The notes: generated by a model from the letters alone, not told the origin. DNA of 64,000 nt from Streptomyces sp. NBC_00286 (GCF_036173125.1 NZ_CP108054.1:7965001-8029000); one strand, 5' to 3'. Shown: positions 18,046 to 27,002, counted from the stretch's first letter. Made by a program: numbers and translations.

Positions 18046-18346
18046 GCGCTGTTCCTCCAGCGTCGCCTTGAGGCGAACGAGGATTGGTCATGTGTTCTCG
18101 CCAGGGGCGGAACACGAGAGGAAGCGGAGGTCGCGGCGTCCGGAACATCCGGCTGTAGCCGGGGGACTCCGGTGCGCGACGTGGAAACAGTAGTGGACCC
18201 GGCGCGTTCTGAGCAGACGTTTCAGAGAGCGGTTTCAAAACGCAGAGAACAATTTCATAACCTGAAGCAAATTGCCCTGACTTGGCCCTCCGACCTGCAC
18301 CGTCCCGTGCGCTCCCCGCAGGCAGCGCACGGGACATGACGTGACG
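18046..18346. other. Intergenic region with a terminator near its right end
   Basis: No credible gene. Left of centre it should contain the promoter of the leftward ABFB gene. At 18302-18335 a 12-bp perfect stem (GTCCCGTGCGCT) with a 10-base loop lies 11 bases past the stop of the leftward hydrolase gene and is listed separately as its terminator. Confidence 0.7.
18302..18335 (-). terminator. Intrinsic terminator of the alpha/beta hydrolase gene
   Basis: Inverted repeat with 12-bp perfect arms (18302-18313 and 18324-18335) and a 10-base loop, immediately downstream of the leftward gene ending at 18347. There is no long T tract, as is usual in this GC-rich genus. Confidence 0.75.
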
Positions 18347-20119
18347 TCAGCGGGCGAATGACGACAGTCCGGCGGCGATCCGCTCCCGGCTTCCGTCGTT
18401 CTGGACCGGCGCCGCAGTGAGCACGTCCAGGTGCTGGTAGCCCGGCAGGACCACCGGGTTCTCGTCCTGCGGAATGTGGTCCGCCAGGATGCCGTCGCCC
18501 GCGATGAACGTGACCTTGGGGTTCGCGGTGAGGCCCTCCTTGTGCACCAGCTTGCGCGCGAGCTGCGGATCGTCGATCAGCTGGATGTCCGTGACCAGCC
18601 GGGTCGGGAAGTAGTCCTCCGTGAAGTCCAGCGGCTGTTCGGAGAGGCTGCGGGCCAACTCCCCGATGTCCGTGACCTCCTTGGCGGCGGCGGTGAACGG
18701 GGCGCCATTGGCCGAGCGGTACACCGGGTCGTCGGCCGCGCCCACCCGGTCGTAGTTGCGCCAGGTGTAGAGGGGGCCGCCCGGTTCATCCGGGATGGCC
18801 TTCAACTCCGTACCGAAGAGGGCTGGTTGGGCCGGGGCATCGTTCGAGACGGGGAAGTTCTTGTCCACGATCCGGCCGCCACCGCCGCCACCGCCGTCGG
18901 CGCCGCCCGCGCTGTCGAAGAAGCCCACGCTCGTCTGGATGAAGGCGAGCGGTGCCGAGTGGTCGTCCATGAAGGCGCCCAGCACGGCCTCGTTGGTGAG
19001 CCGGAAGTCGCGGATGGTCGGGCTGCCCTTCAGGAAGACCTCGGAGTTCTTGGAGAAGAGCATGCGGCCCGTCGTCTCGATGTTGGTGTTCGACGGGACC
19101 GAGTCGAGCAGCGCGGACTCGGCGTCGGGCGCTTGGCGGGCCGCCAGGCCGCTCAGTGCGAGCAGGTTCATCGTCTCGGGGTTGAGCACCGCGGGCAGCG
19201 CGAGGAAACGGGGCAGAACTCCGGTGCGCAGCCCGGCCTGTACGGCGGCGTAACCGATGCTCGTGTCCGGGATCAGCCCCGGCAGCAGGGACCCGCCGGG
19301 ACCGTTTCCGCCGGACGGCGTACCGTTCAGGTCGTCCAGCGAGGTGGAGATCGTGGTGTCCAGGGCGAAGTAGCCGGCGCACTGGTTGAAGCCCGCGTCC
19401 GCCTTCGTCGCCGGGTTCCCGTCGAAGTCCCAGGTGGCGAAGACTCCGGTGAGGACGCCGCCCAGCGAATGCCCGCCGCACAGCACCTTCTCCTTGCGCA
19501 GCTTCTGGCCTGGCAGTTCGGCGGACAGCAGGTCGTACTGGTCGCGTACGGTCTGCTCCAGGCCGACGTCGGCGAGCCAGCCCGCCTGATCGCTCGTCAC
19601 GAAGCCGTCGAACTTACGCCCGTCGACCTGCTTGCCGCCGTAGTAGTAGTCAACTGCCTTGACGGAGTTACCCGTTGCGATCCCGGCGTTGTCCTCAAGG
19701 CAGTTGGAGCGCCGGTCCAGCGCCCAGAACTCGATGTGCCGGCCCTTCTCGGCCGCCGCCCTCACCGTGTTCCGGGCCACGCTGTCGAAGGCGCCCGCGC
19801 CCTCCAGAATGCCCGGCTGGGCCACCAGAATCCGGTCGGCGTCGGCGGACTTCGACGGCCCGTCCGATGACCGGTAGCGCAGATACGACAGCCAGTCGCA
19901 GCGCGCCGGGTGGCTGCCGACCGAGGCCGGCAGCGGGATCCGTACCGACACCTCGGTCTCGATGACGTCGGTGACCGGCGACGTGGACTTCACGGTGGTC
20001 TCCGTACGGCCGGTTGTCCCGTCCGCCGACGGCGCCACGGTCAGCGCCGCCGCGGCCAGCGCTCCGGCGGCCAGTGCACGCGTCCAGGGCCTGTTGCGAT
20101 GTGCGGCTCCTTTGCTCAT
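18347..20119 (-). CDS. Secreted alpha/beta hydrolase (lipase/esterase-like)
   Basis: A 590-residue exported protein. The N terminus MSKGAAHRNRPWTRALAAGA leads into a hydrophobic stretch and an Ala-rich cleavage region near residues 30-35. The nucleophile elbow GGHSLGG (G-x-S-x-G) lies in the middle, preceded by a long cap-containing region; a late Asp (TFIAGDGILADH) and His (GYQHLDVL) complete a plausible triad. A Gly-rich stretch of eight glycines lies near residue 420. The substrate is unknown. The ATG at 20119 gives a proper signal peptide, unlike an upstream in-frame extension. Confidence 0.82.
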   Translation of the reverse strand: MSKGAAHRNRPWTRALAAGALAAAALTVAPSADGTTGRTETTVKSTSPVTDVIETEVSVRIPLPASVGSHPARCDWLSYLRYRSSDGPSKSADADRILVAQPGILEGAGAFDSVARNTVRAAAEKGRHIEFWALDRRSNCLEDNAGIATGNSVKAVDYYYGGKQVDGRKFDGFVTSDQAGWLADVGLEQTVRDQYDLLSAELPGQKLRKEKVLCGGHSLGGVLTGVFATWDFDGNPATKADAGFNQCAGYFALDTTISTSLDDLNGTPSGGNGPGGSLLPGLIPDTSIGYAAVQAGLRTGVLPRFLALPAVLNPETMNLLALSGLAARQAPDAESALLDSVPSNTNIETTGRMLFSKNSEVFLKGSPTIRDFRLTNEAVLGAFMDDHSAPLAFIQTSVGFFDSAGGADGGGGGGGRIVDKNFPVSNDAPAQPALFGTELKAIPDEPGGPLYTWRNYDRVGAADDPVYRSANGAPFTAAAKEVTDIGELARSLSEQPLDFTEDYFPTRLVTDIQLIDDPQLARKLVHKEGLTANPKVTFIAGDGILADHIPQDENPVVLPGYQHLDVLTAAPVQNDGSRERIAAGLSSFAR

Positions 20120-20256
20120 GACCGCACCTAACCAGCGGTAACTCACCGGCTCTACAACGGAATACGCGCAAGCGGTGGCGCGCCTTGCGCGGATCCGTAC
20201 AACACCGCCGCCCGGTCTGGTGGCGAGGGTGGGGCGGCCGGGGGAGACTGCGTCGT

Positions 20257-20622
20257 ATGGCTGTCCGCTGGTATCAAGTCGCCGTACAGGCACACGATCT
20301 GCTGTCGCTGGCCCGCTTCTGGTGTCAAGTCCTGGACTGGCGCGTGGTGTTCGAGTCCGAGGAGGAGGTCGTCATCGCGTCCGCCCCCGACGCGCTGCCG
20401 GGGATCTGCTTCCTGCCCATCGACGAACGCAAAACGACTCAGAACCGGCTGCACATCGACCTCACGCCGGACGACCAGGCGGCCGAAGTCAAGCGGCTGC
20501 TCGCACTCGGGGCGCGCCGGGTCGACGTCGGCCAGGGTGAGGACGTGACCTGGACCGTTCTCGCCGACCCCGAGGGCAACGAATTCTGCGTACTGCGGCC
20601 GAAGAAGACGCTCCTCGACTGA
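20257..20622 (+). CDS. VOC (glyoxalase-like) family protein
   Basis: A 121-residue single-domain protein of the vicinal-oxygen-chelate fold: YQVAVQAHDLLSLARFWCQVLDW at the start, NRLHIDLTP with a metal-type His in the middle, and VLADPEGNEFCVLRP at the end. It belongs to the glyoxalase_6 type common in streptomycetes. Function unknown. The start ATG at 20257 was chosen because the in-frame sequence before it is low-complexity Arg/Trp. Confidence 0.8.
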   Translation: MAVRWYQVAVQAHDLLSLARFWCQVLDWRVVFESEEEVVIASAPDALPGICFLPIDERKTTQNRLHIDLTPDDQAAEVKRLLALGARRVDVGQGEDVTWTVLADPEGNEFCVLRPKKTLLD

Positions 20623-20643
20623 AACCCGTCCCATCCCGCTTAT

Positions 20644-20681
20644 GTACGGGCGTACGCATCGATGTGTACGCTCGTACGCAT
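20644..20681. promoter_or_regulatory. Paired TetR-type operators in front of the SMR gene
   Basis: Two 16-bp copies, GTACGGGCGTACGCAT (20644-20659) and GTACGCTCGTACGCAT (20666-20681), spaced 22 bases. Each contains the inverted repeat GTACG-N2-CGTAC. The second copy overlaps the SMR start codon. The divergence is confined to the two spacer bases. The TetR gene 30 bases downstream of the pump gene is the natural ligand. Confidence 0.72.
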
Positions 20682-21000
20682 GGGATACGCAACGCTCATG
20701 GCCGCCATCGCGGCCGAGGTGGCCGCCACGACCGCCATGAAGTACAGCCACGGGTTCACCAAGCTGTGGCCCACCGTGGGGACGTGGGTCGGCTACGTCA
20801 TCTCCTTCGTGCTGCTCGCGCAGACGCTGAAGACCGTGTCGGTCGGCACGGCGTACGCGATCTGGGCCGGAGTCGGCACGGCGGCCATCGCGGCGATCGG
20901 GATCGTGTGGCTGGGGGAGGGGCTGAACGCGGCGAAGGCGGCCGGGATCGTGCTGATCATCGTCGGCGTGGTGGTGCTGCACCTGGGCGGGGGGCACTGA
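20680..21000 (+). CDS. Small multidrug resistance (SMR/EmrE-SugE family) transporter
   Basis: A 106-residue proton-coupled drug exporter with four membrane helices. The conserved Glu14 (AAIAAEVAATTAMKYS) and the second-helix segment GTWVGYVISFVLLAQTLKT are present, as is GTAYAIWAGVGTA, the SMR signature. The ATG at 20680 overlaps the second operator copy, which suggests a very short or absent leader in the mRNA. It is followed by a TetR-family gene and probably forms one operon with it. Confidence 0.92.
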   Translation: MGYATLMAAIAAEVAATTAMKYSHGFTKLWPTVGTWVGYVISFVLLAQTLKTVSVGTAYAIWAGVGTAAIAAIGIVWLGEGLNAAKAAGIVLIIVGVVVLHLGGGH

Positions 21001-21031
21001 TGGGCCGCCATGGCATGAGGGGCGTGCGCTG

Positions 21032-21568
21032 ATGGCCCGGCGTTACGACCCCGACCGGCGCCGGCGGATCATCGACGCGGCCATCCGGGTCGTGGGCGCC
21101 AAGGGCATAGCCGGGCTGAGCCATCGCTCCGTCGCGGCCGAGGCCGATGTTCCGCTGGGCTCTACCACGTACCACTTCAAGACGCTCGACGAGCTGATGG
21201 TCGCCGCCCTGCGACAGGCGAACGAGGGCTTCGCCAAGCTGGTCGTCGCGCGCGGCGCCCTGGAGGACCCGGAGAGCGATGTCGCCGCCGAACTTGCCGG
21301 CCTGGTGGGCGAGTGGCTGGCAGGCGACCGTACGGGAGTGGAGCTCGAGTACGAGCTCTACCTCGCCGCCCTCCGCCGCCCCGCCCTGCGCCCCGTAGCC
21401 GCCGAATGGTGTCAGGACCTCGCCGACAGCATCGCCCGCCGCACAGACCAGGTCACCGCCCGCGCCCTGGTCGCGCTGCTGGACGGCATCTGCCTCCAGG
21501 TGCTGCTCACGGGAGTGGAATACGACGAGGAGTACGCCCGTGACGTGCTGGCCCGCGTGATCCCCTGA
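21032..21568 (+). CDS. TetR-family transcriptional regulator
   Basis: A 178-residue repressor. The N-terminal helix-turn-helix is visible as GIAGLSHRSVAAEADVPLGSTTYHFKTLDEL. The C-terminal half is a helical ligand-binding and dimer domain without recognisable motifs. Its position directly after the SMR pump, plus the twin palindromic operators before the pump, indicates that it represses the pump and itself. The inducer is unknown. Confidence 0.9.
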   Translation: MARRYDPDRRRRIIDAAIRVVGAKGIAGLSHRSVAAEADVPLGSTTYHFKTLDELMVAALRQANEGFAKLVVARGALEDPESDVAAELAGLVGEWLAGDRTGVELEYELYLAALRRPALRPVAAEWCQDLADSIARRTDQVTARALVALLDGICLQVLLTGVEYDEEYARDVLARVIP

Positions 21569-21757
21569 GCTTTCGCTGCGCGGGGCGTGTGAGCCGTGAA
21601 CCTTCCTCGGTCCACCGGGGAACAGGGGGTGCGGACTGCTGGCGATTGACGGCGCGCGGGCGTGTTCTGGCGCACATGCTTGAGTGTCCGGGCCGTGGCC
21701 TGTGCGGCCGCATGGGCCGGAACGAAGGTTCCCTTGTCGAATGCGTGACCTTTTCCG

Positions 21758-22019
21758 GTGGTGGTCGTTGGGGGAGGTGACGGGTTCTTCGGGAGGTGCT
21801 GGGACGGGGGGGAAGGGATGGGTGGGCTGCGGGAGGTTGCGGCGCCGTTCGTGGTCCCTGGCCCCTCGGGAGTGGCGATCCGTGACCGGCTCAAAGGGCT
21901 GACTGCCGAGCATGAGTTCTGGCAACAGGACTCACTCCCGCTCAGTCTCCAGGAACGGTGACAAGCTCGGCACGACACAGCAGAGCGTCCCTGACACCAA
22001 CGTTGATGCGCCCGGCACG
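21758..22019 (+). pseudogene. Possible remnant of a TnpB-type transposase gene
   Basis: The 508 bases between the TetR gene and dapD hold no intact gene. One frame (to about 21910) reads GLREVAAPFVVPGPSGVAIR DRLKGLTAEHEF, which resembles from memory the N terminus of streptomycete IS605/TnpB-like transposases. A second frame (21913-22019) reads SSGNRTHSRSVSRNGDKLGT and then stops, resembling a transposase tail. Most of the protein would be missing. The identification rests on recalled similarity and is weak. Confidence 0.3.
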
Positions 22020-22034
22020 TGAGATGCCGGGCGC
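22008..22034. terminator. GC-rich hairpin before dapD
   Basis: 10-bp perfect stem (GCGCCCGGCA with TGCCGGGCGC) and a 7-base loop. It may terminate readthrough from the TetR operon or be the end of the decayed mobile element. Confidence 0.55.
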
Positions 22035-22076
22035 ACCGGTTGGCCCCTCGCGCCCCCGGCCGGTTAGGTTTCCCTC

Positions 22077-23066
22077 ATGACCGACACGACTGCTTCTCGC
22101 ACCACCGGCGCTGTCGCCGCCGGCCTCGCCACGGTCGCCGCCGACGGCACCGTTCTCGACACCTGGTTCCCCGCGCCGGAGCTCGTCGCCGACCCCGGCC
22201 CGTCCGGTACGGAACGGCTGTCCGCCGAGAGGGCCGCCGAGCTGCTCGGCGGAGGCGCTACCGCGGCGGTCGGCCCGGACGCCCGCCGGGGCGTCGAGGT
22301 GGTCGCGGTCCGTACGGTCATCGCCTCGCTCGACGAGAAGCCGATCGACGCGCATGACGTGTACCTGCGCCTCCACCTGCTCTCGCACCGACTGGTTCAG
22401 CCGCACGGCCAGAGCCTGGACGGCATGTTCGCGCACCTCGCCAACGTCGCCTGGACCTCGCTCGGCCCGGTCGCCGTCGACGACCTCGAGAAGGTCCGGC
22501 TCAACGCCCGCGCCGAGGGCCTCCACCTGGCGGTGACGTCGGTCGACAAGTTCCCGCGCATGACGGACTACGTGGCTCCCAAGGGCGTACGCATCGCCGA
22601 CGCCGACCGGGTCCGCCTCGGCGCGCACCTCGCCGAGGGCACCACGGTCATGCACGAGGGCTTCGTGAACTTCAACGCCGGCACGCTCGGCACGTCGATG
22701 GTCGAGGGCCGTATCTCCGCCGGTGTCGTGGTCGGCAACGGTTCGGACATCGGCGGCGGCGCCTCCACCATGGGCACCCTCTCCGGCGGCGGCAACGTCC
22801 GCATCACCATCGGCGAGCGCTGCCTCGTCGGCGCGGAGGCGGGCGTCGGGATCGCGCTCGGCGACGAGTGCGTGGTCGAGGCGGGCCTGTACGTCACCGC
22901 CGGCACCCGCGTCACGATGCCCGACGGCCAGATCGTCAAGGCCCGCGAGCTCTCCGGCGCCTCGAACATCCTCTTCCGCCGCAACTCGGTCAGCGGCACC
23001 GTTGAGGCGCGGCCGAACAATGCGGCGTGGGGCGGGCTGAACGACATCCTGCACAGCCACAACTAG
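22077..23066 (+). CDS. dapD: Tetrahydrodipicolinate N-succinyltransferase
   Basis: A 329-residue enzyme that succinylates tetrahydrodipicolinate in the diaminopimelate/lysine pathway. It is the long actinobacterial form: an N-terminal alpha/beta part, then a left-handed beta-helix with hexapeptide repeats ([55 protein letters not shown]), and a C-terminal [15 protein letters not shown] tail. It appears monocistronic. A dapA paralogue lies 2 kb downstream on the other strand. Confidence 0.94.
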   Translation: MTDTTASRTTGAVAAGLATVAADGTVLDTWFPAPELVADPGPSGTERLSAERAAELLGGGATAAVGPDARRGVEVVAVRTVIASLDEKPIDAHDVYLRLHLLSHRLVQPHGQSLDGMFAHLANVAWTSLGPVAVDDLEKVRLNARAEGLHLAVTSVDKFPRMTDYVAPKGVRIADADRVRLGAHLAEGTTVMHEGFVNFNAGTLGTSMVEGRISAGVVVGNGSDIGGGASTMGTLSGGGNVRITIGERCLVGAEAGVGIALGDECVVEAGLYVTAGTRVTMPDGQIVKARELSGASNILFRRNSVSGTVEARPNNAAWGGLNDILHSHN

Positions 23067-23154
23067 CTCCACACCAGCTCGCCACGACGGTCGTTTGAAG
23101 TGCGGGTTCGTCGTGGCTTGTCGCGCCCGCGCGGCGGAGCCGCATATGTCACAG

Positions 23155-23181
23155 CCCCGCGCCCCTAAAGGGGCTGCGGGG
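23155..23181. repeat. Streptomyces-type extragenic hairpin
   Basis: Stem of GCCCCT/AGGGGC extended by CCCCGC/GCGGGG with one bulged T and an AA loop. The surrounding words (CAGCCCCGCGCCCC, then GGGGAAC) are, from memory, among the most frequent intergenic words in Streptomyces genomes. It may also terminate dapD. Confidence 0.55.
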
Positions 23182-23275
23182 AACTTTCTTTTGCGCGCAG
23201 GCATAGCCGGAGCAGGCCGCGCGCGTCACAAGGAATGTGAAGCGGGGGAGGCCCGCCGGGGAAGAGAAGGTGACG

Positions 23276-23833
23276 ATGGATGCCCAAGGGCAGGAGCGCT
23301 TCCGGGAGTTCGTGGAGAACCGTTCGTCGGCCTTGCTGAAGACCGCCGTCCTGCTCAGCGGCGGAGACCGGCACGCCGCCGAGGATCTGCTGCAGAGCGC
23401 GCTGATCAAGGCGGCGGGCCGGTGGCAGCGGATCGACGAGCCGGAGGCGTACGTACGACGGATCCTGTACCGGCAGCAGGTGAGCCGGTGGCGGCTGAAG
23501 TGGCGAAGACGAGAGCTGACGGTCGCCGAGCCGCCCGAGGGGACGGGCGAAGGTGACGCCGCCTCCGCCGCCGAGCTGCGCATCCTGATGCGCGAGGCGC
23601 TGGCACGGCTGACCCCGCGACAGCGGACCGTGCTGGTGCTGCGGTACTTCGAGGATCTGCCGGAGGCCGACGTGGCCCGCATCCTCGGCTGCTCGGTCGG
23701 AACCGTGCGCTCCACCACACACCGCTCGCTCGCCCGGCTGCGCACGCTCGCACCCGAACTGGCCGCACTCGGCCTCGCCGACGCCGAGCAGCCCCCCTCC
23801 CGTGACTACTCCCCCGTGGAGGTACGCCCGTGA
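23276..23833 (+). CDS. SigE-family (ECF) RNA polymerase sigma factor
   Basis: A 185-residue sigma-70 factor with region 2 (ALLKTAVLLSGGDRHAAEDLLQ, then YVRRILYRQQVSRWR) and region 4 (LTPRQRTVLVLRYFEDLPEA then a helix-turn-helix CSVGTVRSTTHRSLARLR). The Arg/Trp-rich SRWRLKWRRRE segment is typical of the SigE-like actinobacterial subfamily. The ATG at 23276 follows GAAGAGAAGG; a GTG 39 bases upstream is possible. The next gene overlaps by four bases and encodes a membrane protein that may control it. Confidence 0.88.
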   Translation: MDAQGQERFREFVENRSSALLKTAVLLSGGDRHAAEDLLQSALIKAAGRWQRIDEPEAYVRRILYRQQVSRWRLKWRRRELTVAEPPEGTGEGDAASAAELRILMREALARLTPRQRTVLVLRYFEDLPEADVARILGCSVGTVRSTTHRSLARLRTLAPELAALGLADAEQPPSRDYSPVEVRP

Positions 23834-25053
23834 ACGTCGACGAACTGGTGCGTGAATCCCTGCGGGAGCAGGCCACCGAACAGCCGCCTCTGGGCCCGGG
23901 CTTCGCCGACCGCGTCCTGACCGCCCGGCGCCGCCGCCGCACCCGTACGCTCGCGTCCCTCGCCGCGGCCACCACCGCCGTGGTCGCCGTCGCGGTGGCC
24001 GTGCCGCTGGCGACCGAGGGCGAGGAGGACGTACGGCCCGCGAGCCAGATGAACAAGAGCGACATCATCGGGCACCCCAACCAGTCGCCGCCGCGCGATC
24101 TGATCGCAGCCGGGGACACGGTGCTGTCCGCCTTCTGGGTCTACAAGAACGTCAAGCAGCCCAACGGCGACACCATCCACACCCGTACGTACGGCCTGCT
24201 GAACCAGAAGACCGGCAAGTACGAGAAGACCAAGAAGTGGGCCTTCCTGGACATCGCACCGGGTTCACGGACGGCCGCCGTGCTGGAAGGCGAGCTGCCC
24301 GCCCGGCGCATCGGACTGCTCGATCTGATCAGCGGCAAGGTGGAGCGCTGGATTCCGGTGGACCGCGGTGTCGGTGGTGTCGCCTTCTCTCCGGACGGCG
24401 AGAAGCTGGTCGCGACGACCTACGGCAAGAACCCCGACCGCAACTTCGCCGACCACCCCCAGAACGTGGACGGCAAGAAGGTTCCGGGACCCGTGTCGAG
24501 CCGGACCGGATTCGCCGTCGTGGATGTGGACTCGGGCACGTCGGAGTGGCACAAGGCGCCGGACAAGCCGGATGAGTTCGGCTGGTTCGGGAACCCCCGC
24601 GAGGACTTCGACTGGAGCCATGACGGCAAGCTCGTCTACGCGCACAGGGCGATGGAGCCGTACCGTGAGTACTACGACCTGAACGGCGACGAGGCGGACT
24701 GGCCCGCGAACGAAAAGTCCCTCGGCTACGCCGAGGCGGGTCTCTCACCGGACGGCAAGCTCGCGGCGGGGGAGTTCGCCGGCGACGGGAAGGAGATCGC
24801 CTCCGCGATCAACGACGCGAAGACCGGCAAGCGGGTCACCACGGTGCCGGTCCAGCAACTCCTCGCCTGGGCCGACAACAAGCGGCTCATCGCCTGGGGC
24901 TGCGATCCAGAGAAGTGCGGCGGCACGGGGGAGTTCCGCAACCAGCTTCTGTTGGTGACCATCGGCACGAACAAGGTCGTCCCACTGAGCGACTTCCGCA
25001 AGGCGAGCGCCGACTACCCGGGCCGGTGGGAGCCGTTGTTCAGCTCGCGCTGA
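23830..25053 (+). CDS. Membrane protein with extracytoplasmic beta-propeller-like domain, sigma-factor partner
   Basis: A 407-residue protein. Residues 1-45 form a short cytoplasmic segment with an Arg-rich stop (ARRRRRTR), a single helix lies at about 40-60 (SLAAATTAVVAVAVAVPL), and the rest is extracellular with WD40-like passages (GVAFSPDGEKLVATTYG, EAGLSPDGKLAAGEFAGDG). Position and coupling (GTGA overlap with the sigma gene) suggest an anti-sigma or sensor role, but no zinc-finger motif is present. Its 3' end overlaps the convergent dapA paralogue by 40 bases. Confidence 0.75.
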   Translation: MNVDELVRESLREQATEQPPLGPGFADRVLTARRRRRTRTLASLAAATTAVVAVAVAVPLATEGEEDVRPASQMNKSDIIGHPNQSPPRDLIAAGDTVLSAFWVYKNVKQPNGDTIHTRTYGLLNQKTGKYEKTKKWAFLDIAPGSRTAAVLEGELPARRIGLLDLISGKVERWIPVDRGVGGVAFSPDGEKLVATTYGKNPDRNFADHPQNVDGKKVPGPVSSRTGFAVVDVDSGTSEWHKAPDKPDEFGWFGNPREDFDWSHDGKLVYAHRAMEPYREYYDLNGDEADWPANEKSLGYAEAGLSPDGKLAAGEFAGDGKEIASAINDAKTGKRVTTVPVQQLLAWADNKRLIAWGCDPEKCGGTGEFRNQLLLVTIGTNKVVPLSDFRKASADYPGRWEPLFSSR

Positions 25054-25949
25054 CCAGTGCTGATCAGTTCCTCGTACGCAGCCAGCAGCCCGTCGACCGT
25101 CTCGCGGCCGGCGGGCCGCAGCGGTCCGCGTACCGGACCGGCGGGCAGGCCGAGCGCACCGAGCAGGGCCTTCGCCGTGACCGTGCCGGGCTGGCCGGAG
25201 GCCATCATCAGCTCGATGAGAGGGATGGCCCGGCGCTGCAGGCGGGCGGCCTCCGTGGTGTTCCCGGCGTCGAACGCGTCCAGGATTCCCCGGAGTTGGC
25301 GGGGCGCGGCGTTGGCGACGGTGCTGATGTAGCCGGCGCCGCCCACCGCGTACAGAGGGAGGATGAACTCCTCGCAGCCCGTGTAGTACGCGAGGTCCGT
25401 GGCGGCCAGTACCTTCTGGGTGCCGAGGAGGTCGTACGCGCAGTCCTTGACCGCCACGATCCGCGGATGTGCGGCGAGGCGCAGCATGGACTCCGGCTCG
25501 ATGCGGGTGGCGGTGCGGCCCGGGATGTCGTACAGCGCTAGCGGCAGTCCGGAGGCGTCCGCGATCTCCCGGAAGTGGGCCTCGAGGGCTTCCTGGGGCG
25601 GCTTGCTGTAGTAGGGCGAGACCACCAACAGGCCGTCCGCGCCCGCCTTTTCGGCCTCCTGAGCCAGCTCGATCGTGTGCCGTGTGTCGTACGTCCCGAC
25701 GCCCGCCACCACCGCGGCCCGGCCCCCGACCGCCTCGGCCACGGCCCGCACGAGCGCGGACTTCTCGGCGTCCGTCGTGGTCGGCGACTCCCCGGTCGTC
25801 CCTGACAGCACAAGACCCTCGCACCCGTCCGCGACCAGCCGCTCGGCCAGCGCCTGCGCACCGTCCAGATCGAGGAGGCCTTCCTCGGTGAAGGGCGTGA
25901 TCATCGCGCAGAGGGCGCGGCCGAAGGGTGGGGCGGAGGGCGTGGTCAT
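25014..25949 (-). CDS. dapA: DapA-family (4-hydroxy-tetrahydrodipicolinate synthase-like) lyase
   Basis: A 311-residue (beta/alpha)8 aldolase of the DapA family. Seen: LCAMITPFTEEGLLDLDG, GLVLSGTTGESPTTTDAEK (substrate carboxylate loop), ALYDIPGRTATR with the catalytic Tyr, and the Schiff-base Lys in RIVAVKDCAYD. The features favour true DapA over sugar-acid aldolases, and dapD is 2 kb away, so lysine/DAP synthesis is the best guess. Start ATG 25949; an upstream in-frame ATG adds 12 residues. The gene tail overlaps the neighbour on the other strand. Confidence 0.85.
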   Translation of the reverse strand: MTTPSAPPFGRALCAMITPFTEEGLLDLDGAQALAERLVADGCEGLVLSGTTGESPTTTDAEKSALVRAVAEAVGGRAAVVAGVGTYDTRHTIELAQEAEKAGADGLLVVSPYYSKPPQEALEAHFREIADASGLPLALYDIPGRTATRIEPESMLRLAAHPRIVAVKDCAYDLLGTQKVLAATDLAYYTGCEEFILPLYAVGGAGYISTVANAAPRQLRGILDAFDAGNTTEAARLQRRAIPLIELMMASGQPGTVTAKALLGALGLPAGPVRGPLRPAGRETVDGLLAAYEELISTGQRELNNGSHRPG

Positions 25950-26122
25950 GTCCGTAGTTTCGGTATCCCGATGCTGAAGCTCCACTTAATTCTTCTACGA
26001 GATATCCGTAAGGAACGCTGTGCGGTGAGCGAACGGGGGCGGGCGGGCGTGGTCTAGGAACTCGGCGGCGTTTGGGTCACCATGGCGAGGACGGTAGTTG
26101 GTGATCGGTCACGGGAGGCGTT

Positions 26123-26260
26123 ATGAGGCTGGGTAAGGCGCTCGCCACCGGAGTCGCCGAGGAGCGGCCGCGCGTGGAAGAGGACGAAGTGGAGCTTCAA
26201 CTCGCTGAGGAGATCAAGGAGTTGGAGCCCGCCGTCGAAGAGGTTCCGGTCGCGCGATGA
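26123..26260 (+). CDS. Small acidic protein (45 residues)
   Basis: ATG 26123, preceded by GGGAGGCG, opens a 45-codon frame rich in Glu and Val (ERPRVEEDEVELQLAEEIKE). Its stop overlaps the ATG of the next gene (ATGA), a sign of translational coupling and real coding. It probably forms a single amphipathic helix. Function unknown. Confidence 0.55.
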   Translation: MRLGKALATGVAEERPRVEEDEVELQLAEEIKELEPAVEEVPVAR

Positions 26261-26949
26261 GGTGGCGGCTCCCCGAGGAACGTCCGGCGGAGCCGCCCAC
26301 CGGATTCAAGATCGCCCACCCGATGCTGTCGCAGGACGGCAGCCGGGCCGGGTTCACCGGTGTGTCGCTGGGCGGCGCGCTGCCGTACGGGGTGCTCGAC
26401 GAGGCCCACTGCGTGTACGGGCTGCGGCACCGGGCACCGCATCGCCGCTGCGACTGCGGCTTCCACTCTGTGCACGACCGTACGGCGGCCGAGGCCATGC
26501 TGTGCACCGCCGAGCACCGGACCGCCGTGCTCCTTGAGGTTTCCGTCCTCGGCGCCTACATCCGCTTCGAGCTCGGCTTCCGTTACGCCCGGCAGCGGGT
26601 CCGTACCGCCACGGTCGGCCCCTGTAGCTGCGGCTCCGTGGCCGTGGCGCTGGCCGACGCCGGATGGGGCAGACCCGGCTGGCGGGCGCTGGCGGCGAGC
26701 TGCGCCGGATGCGTACGCGGCCGTCCGTCCGTATCCCTGGCGACCTTCGCGCGGCTGGGTGGCGAGGGGCTGCGGGTACGGGCCGTACGGGCCGGTGGAG
26801 GTGCCGCACCGTCCGGCGGTGACCTGCCCGAGGGGCTGGGTGTGTCCGAGCTGGTCGCCGAGGCCGCGCTGCTGCAGGCGCGGCTCGACTGGTTTCAGAC
26901 CCAGCTGGTGCGGCTTGAACCGGGCGAGCGCGGGTCCGGACAGGGGTAG
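26257..26949 (+). CDS. Conserved Cys-containing protein of unknown function
   Basis: A 230-residue soluble protein. Four small Cys groups are visible: HRRCDCGFH, a lone Cys in EAMLCTAEH, VGPCSCGSV, and SCAGCVRG, suggesting a zinc- or metal-binding fold. The C-terminal 45 residues form a helix (LVAEAALLQARLDWFQTQLV). It is coupled to the small acidic protein before it. I do not recognise a named family; it is of a type seen in streptomycete genomes. Confidence 0.65.
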   Translation: MRWRLPEERPAEPPTGFKIAHPMLSQDGSRAGFTGVSLGGALPYGVLDEAHCVYGLRHRAPHRRCDCGFHSVHDRTAAEAMLCTAEHRTAVLLEVSVLGAYIRFELGFRYARQRVRTATVGPCSCGSVAVALADAGWGRPGWRALAASCAGCVRGRPSVSLATFARLGGEGLRVRAVRAGGGAAPSGGDLPEGLGVSELVAEAALLQARLDWFQTQLVRLEPGERGSGQG

Positions 26950-27002
26950 CCGCGGCTCGGCGGGGTACTCGGGCGTCCCGAGACGAGAGGAGGCGGGGCG
27001 CC

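Noticed and set aside
18240..18300. AT-rich stretch as an origin or attachment site
   Set aside because: Only a local dip in GC within a promoter region; no repeats, tRNA end or integrase nearby.
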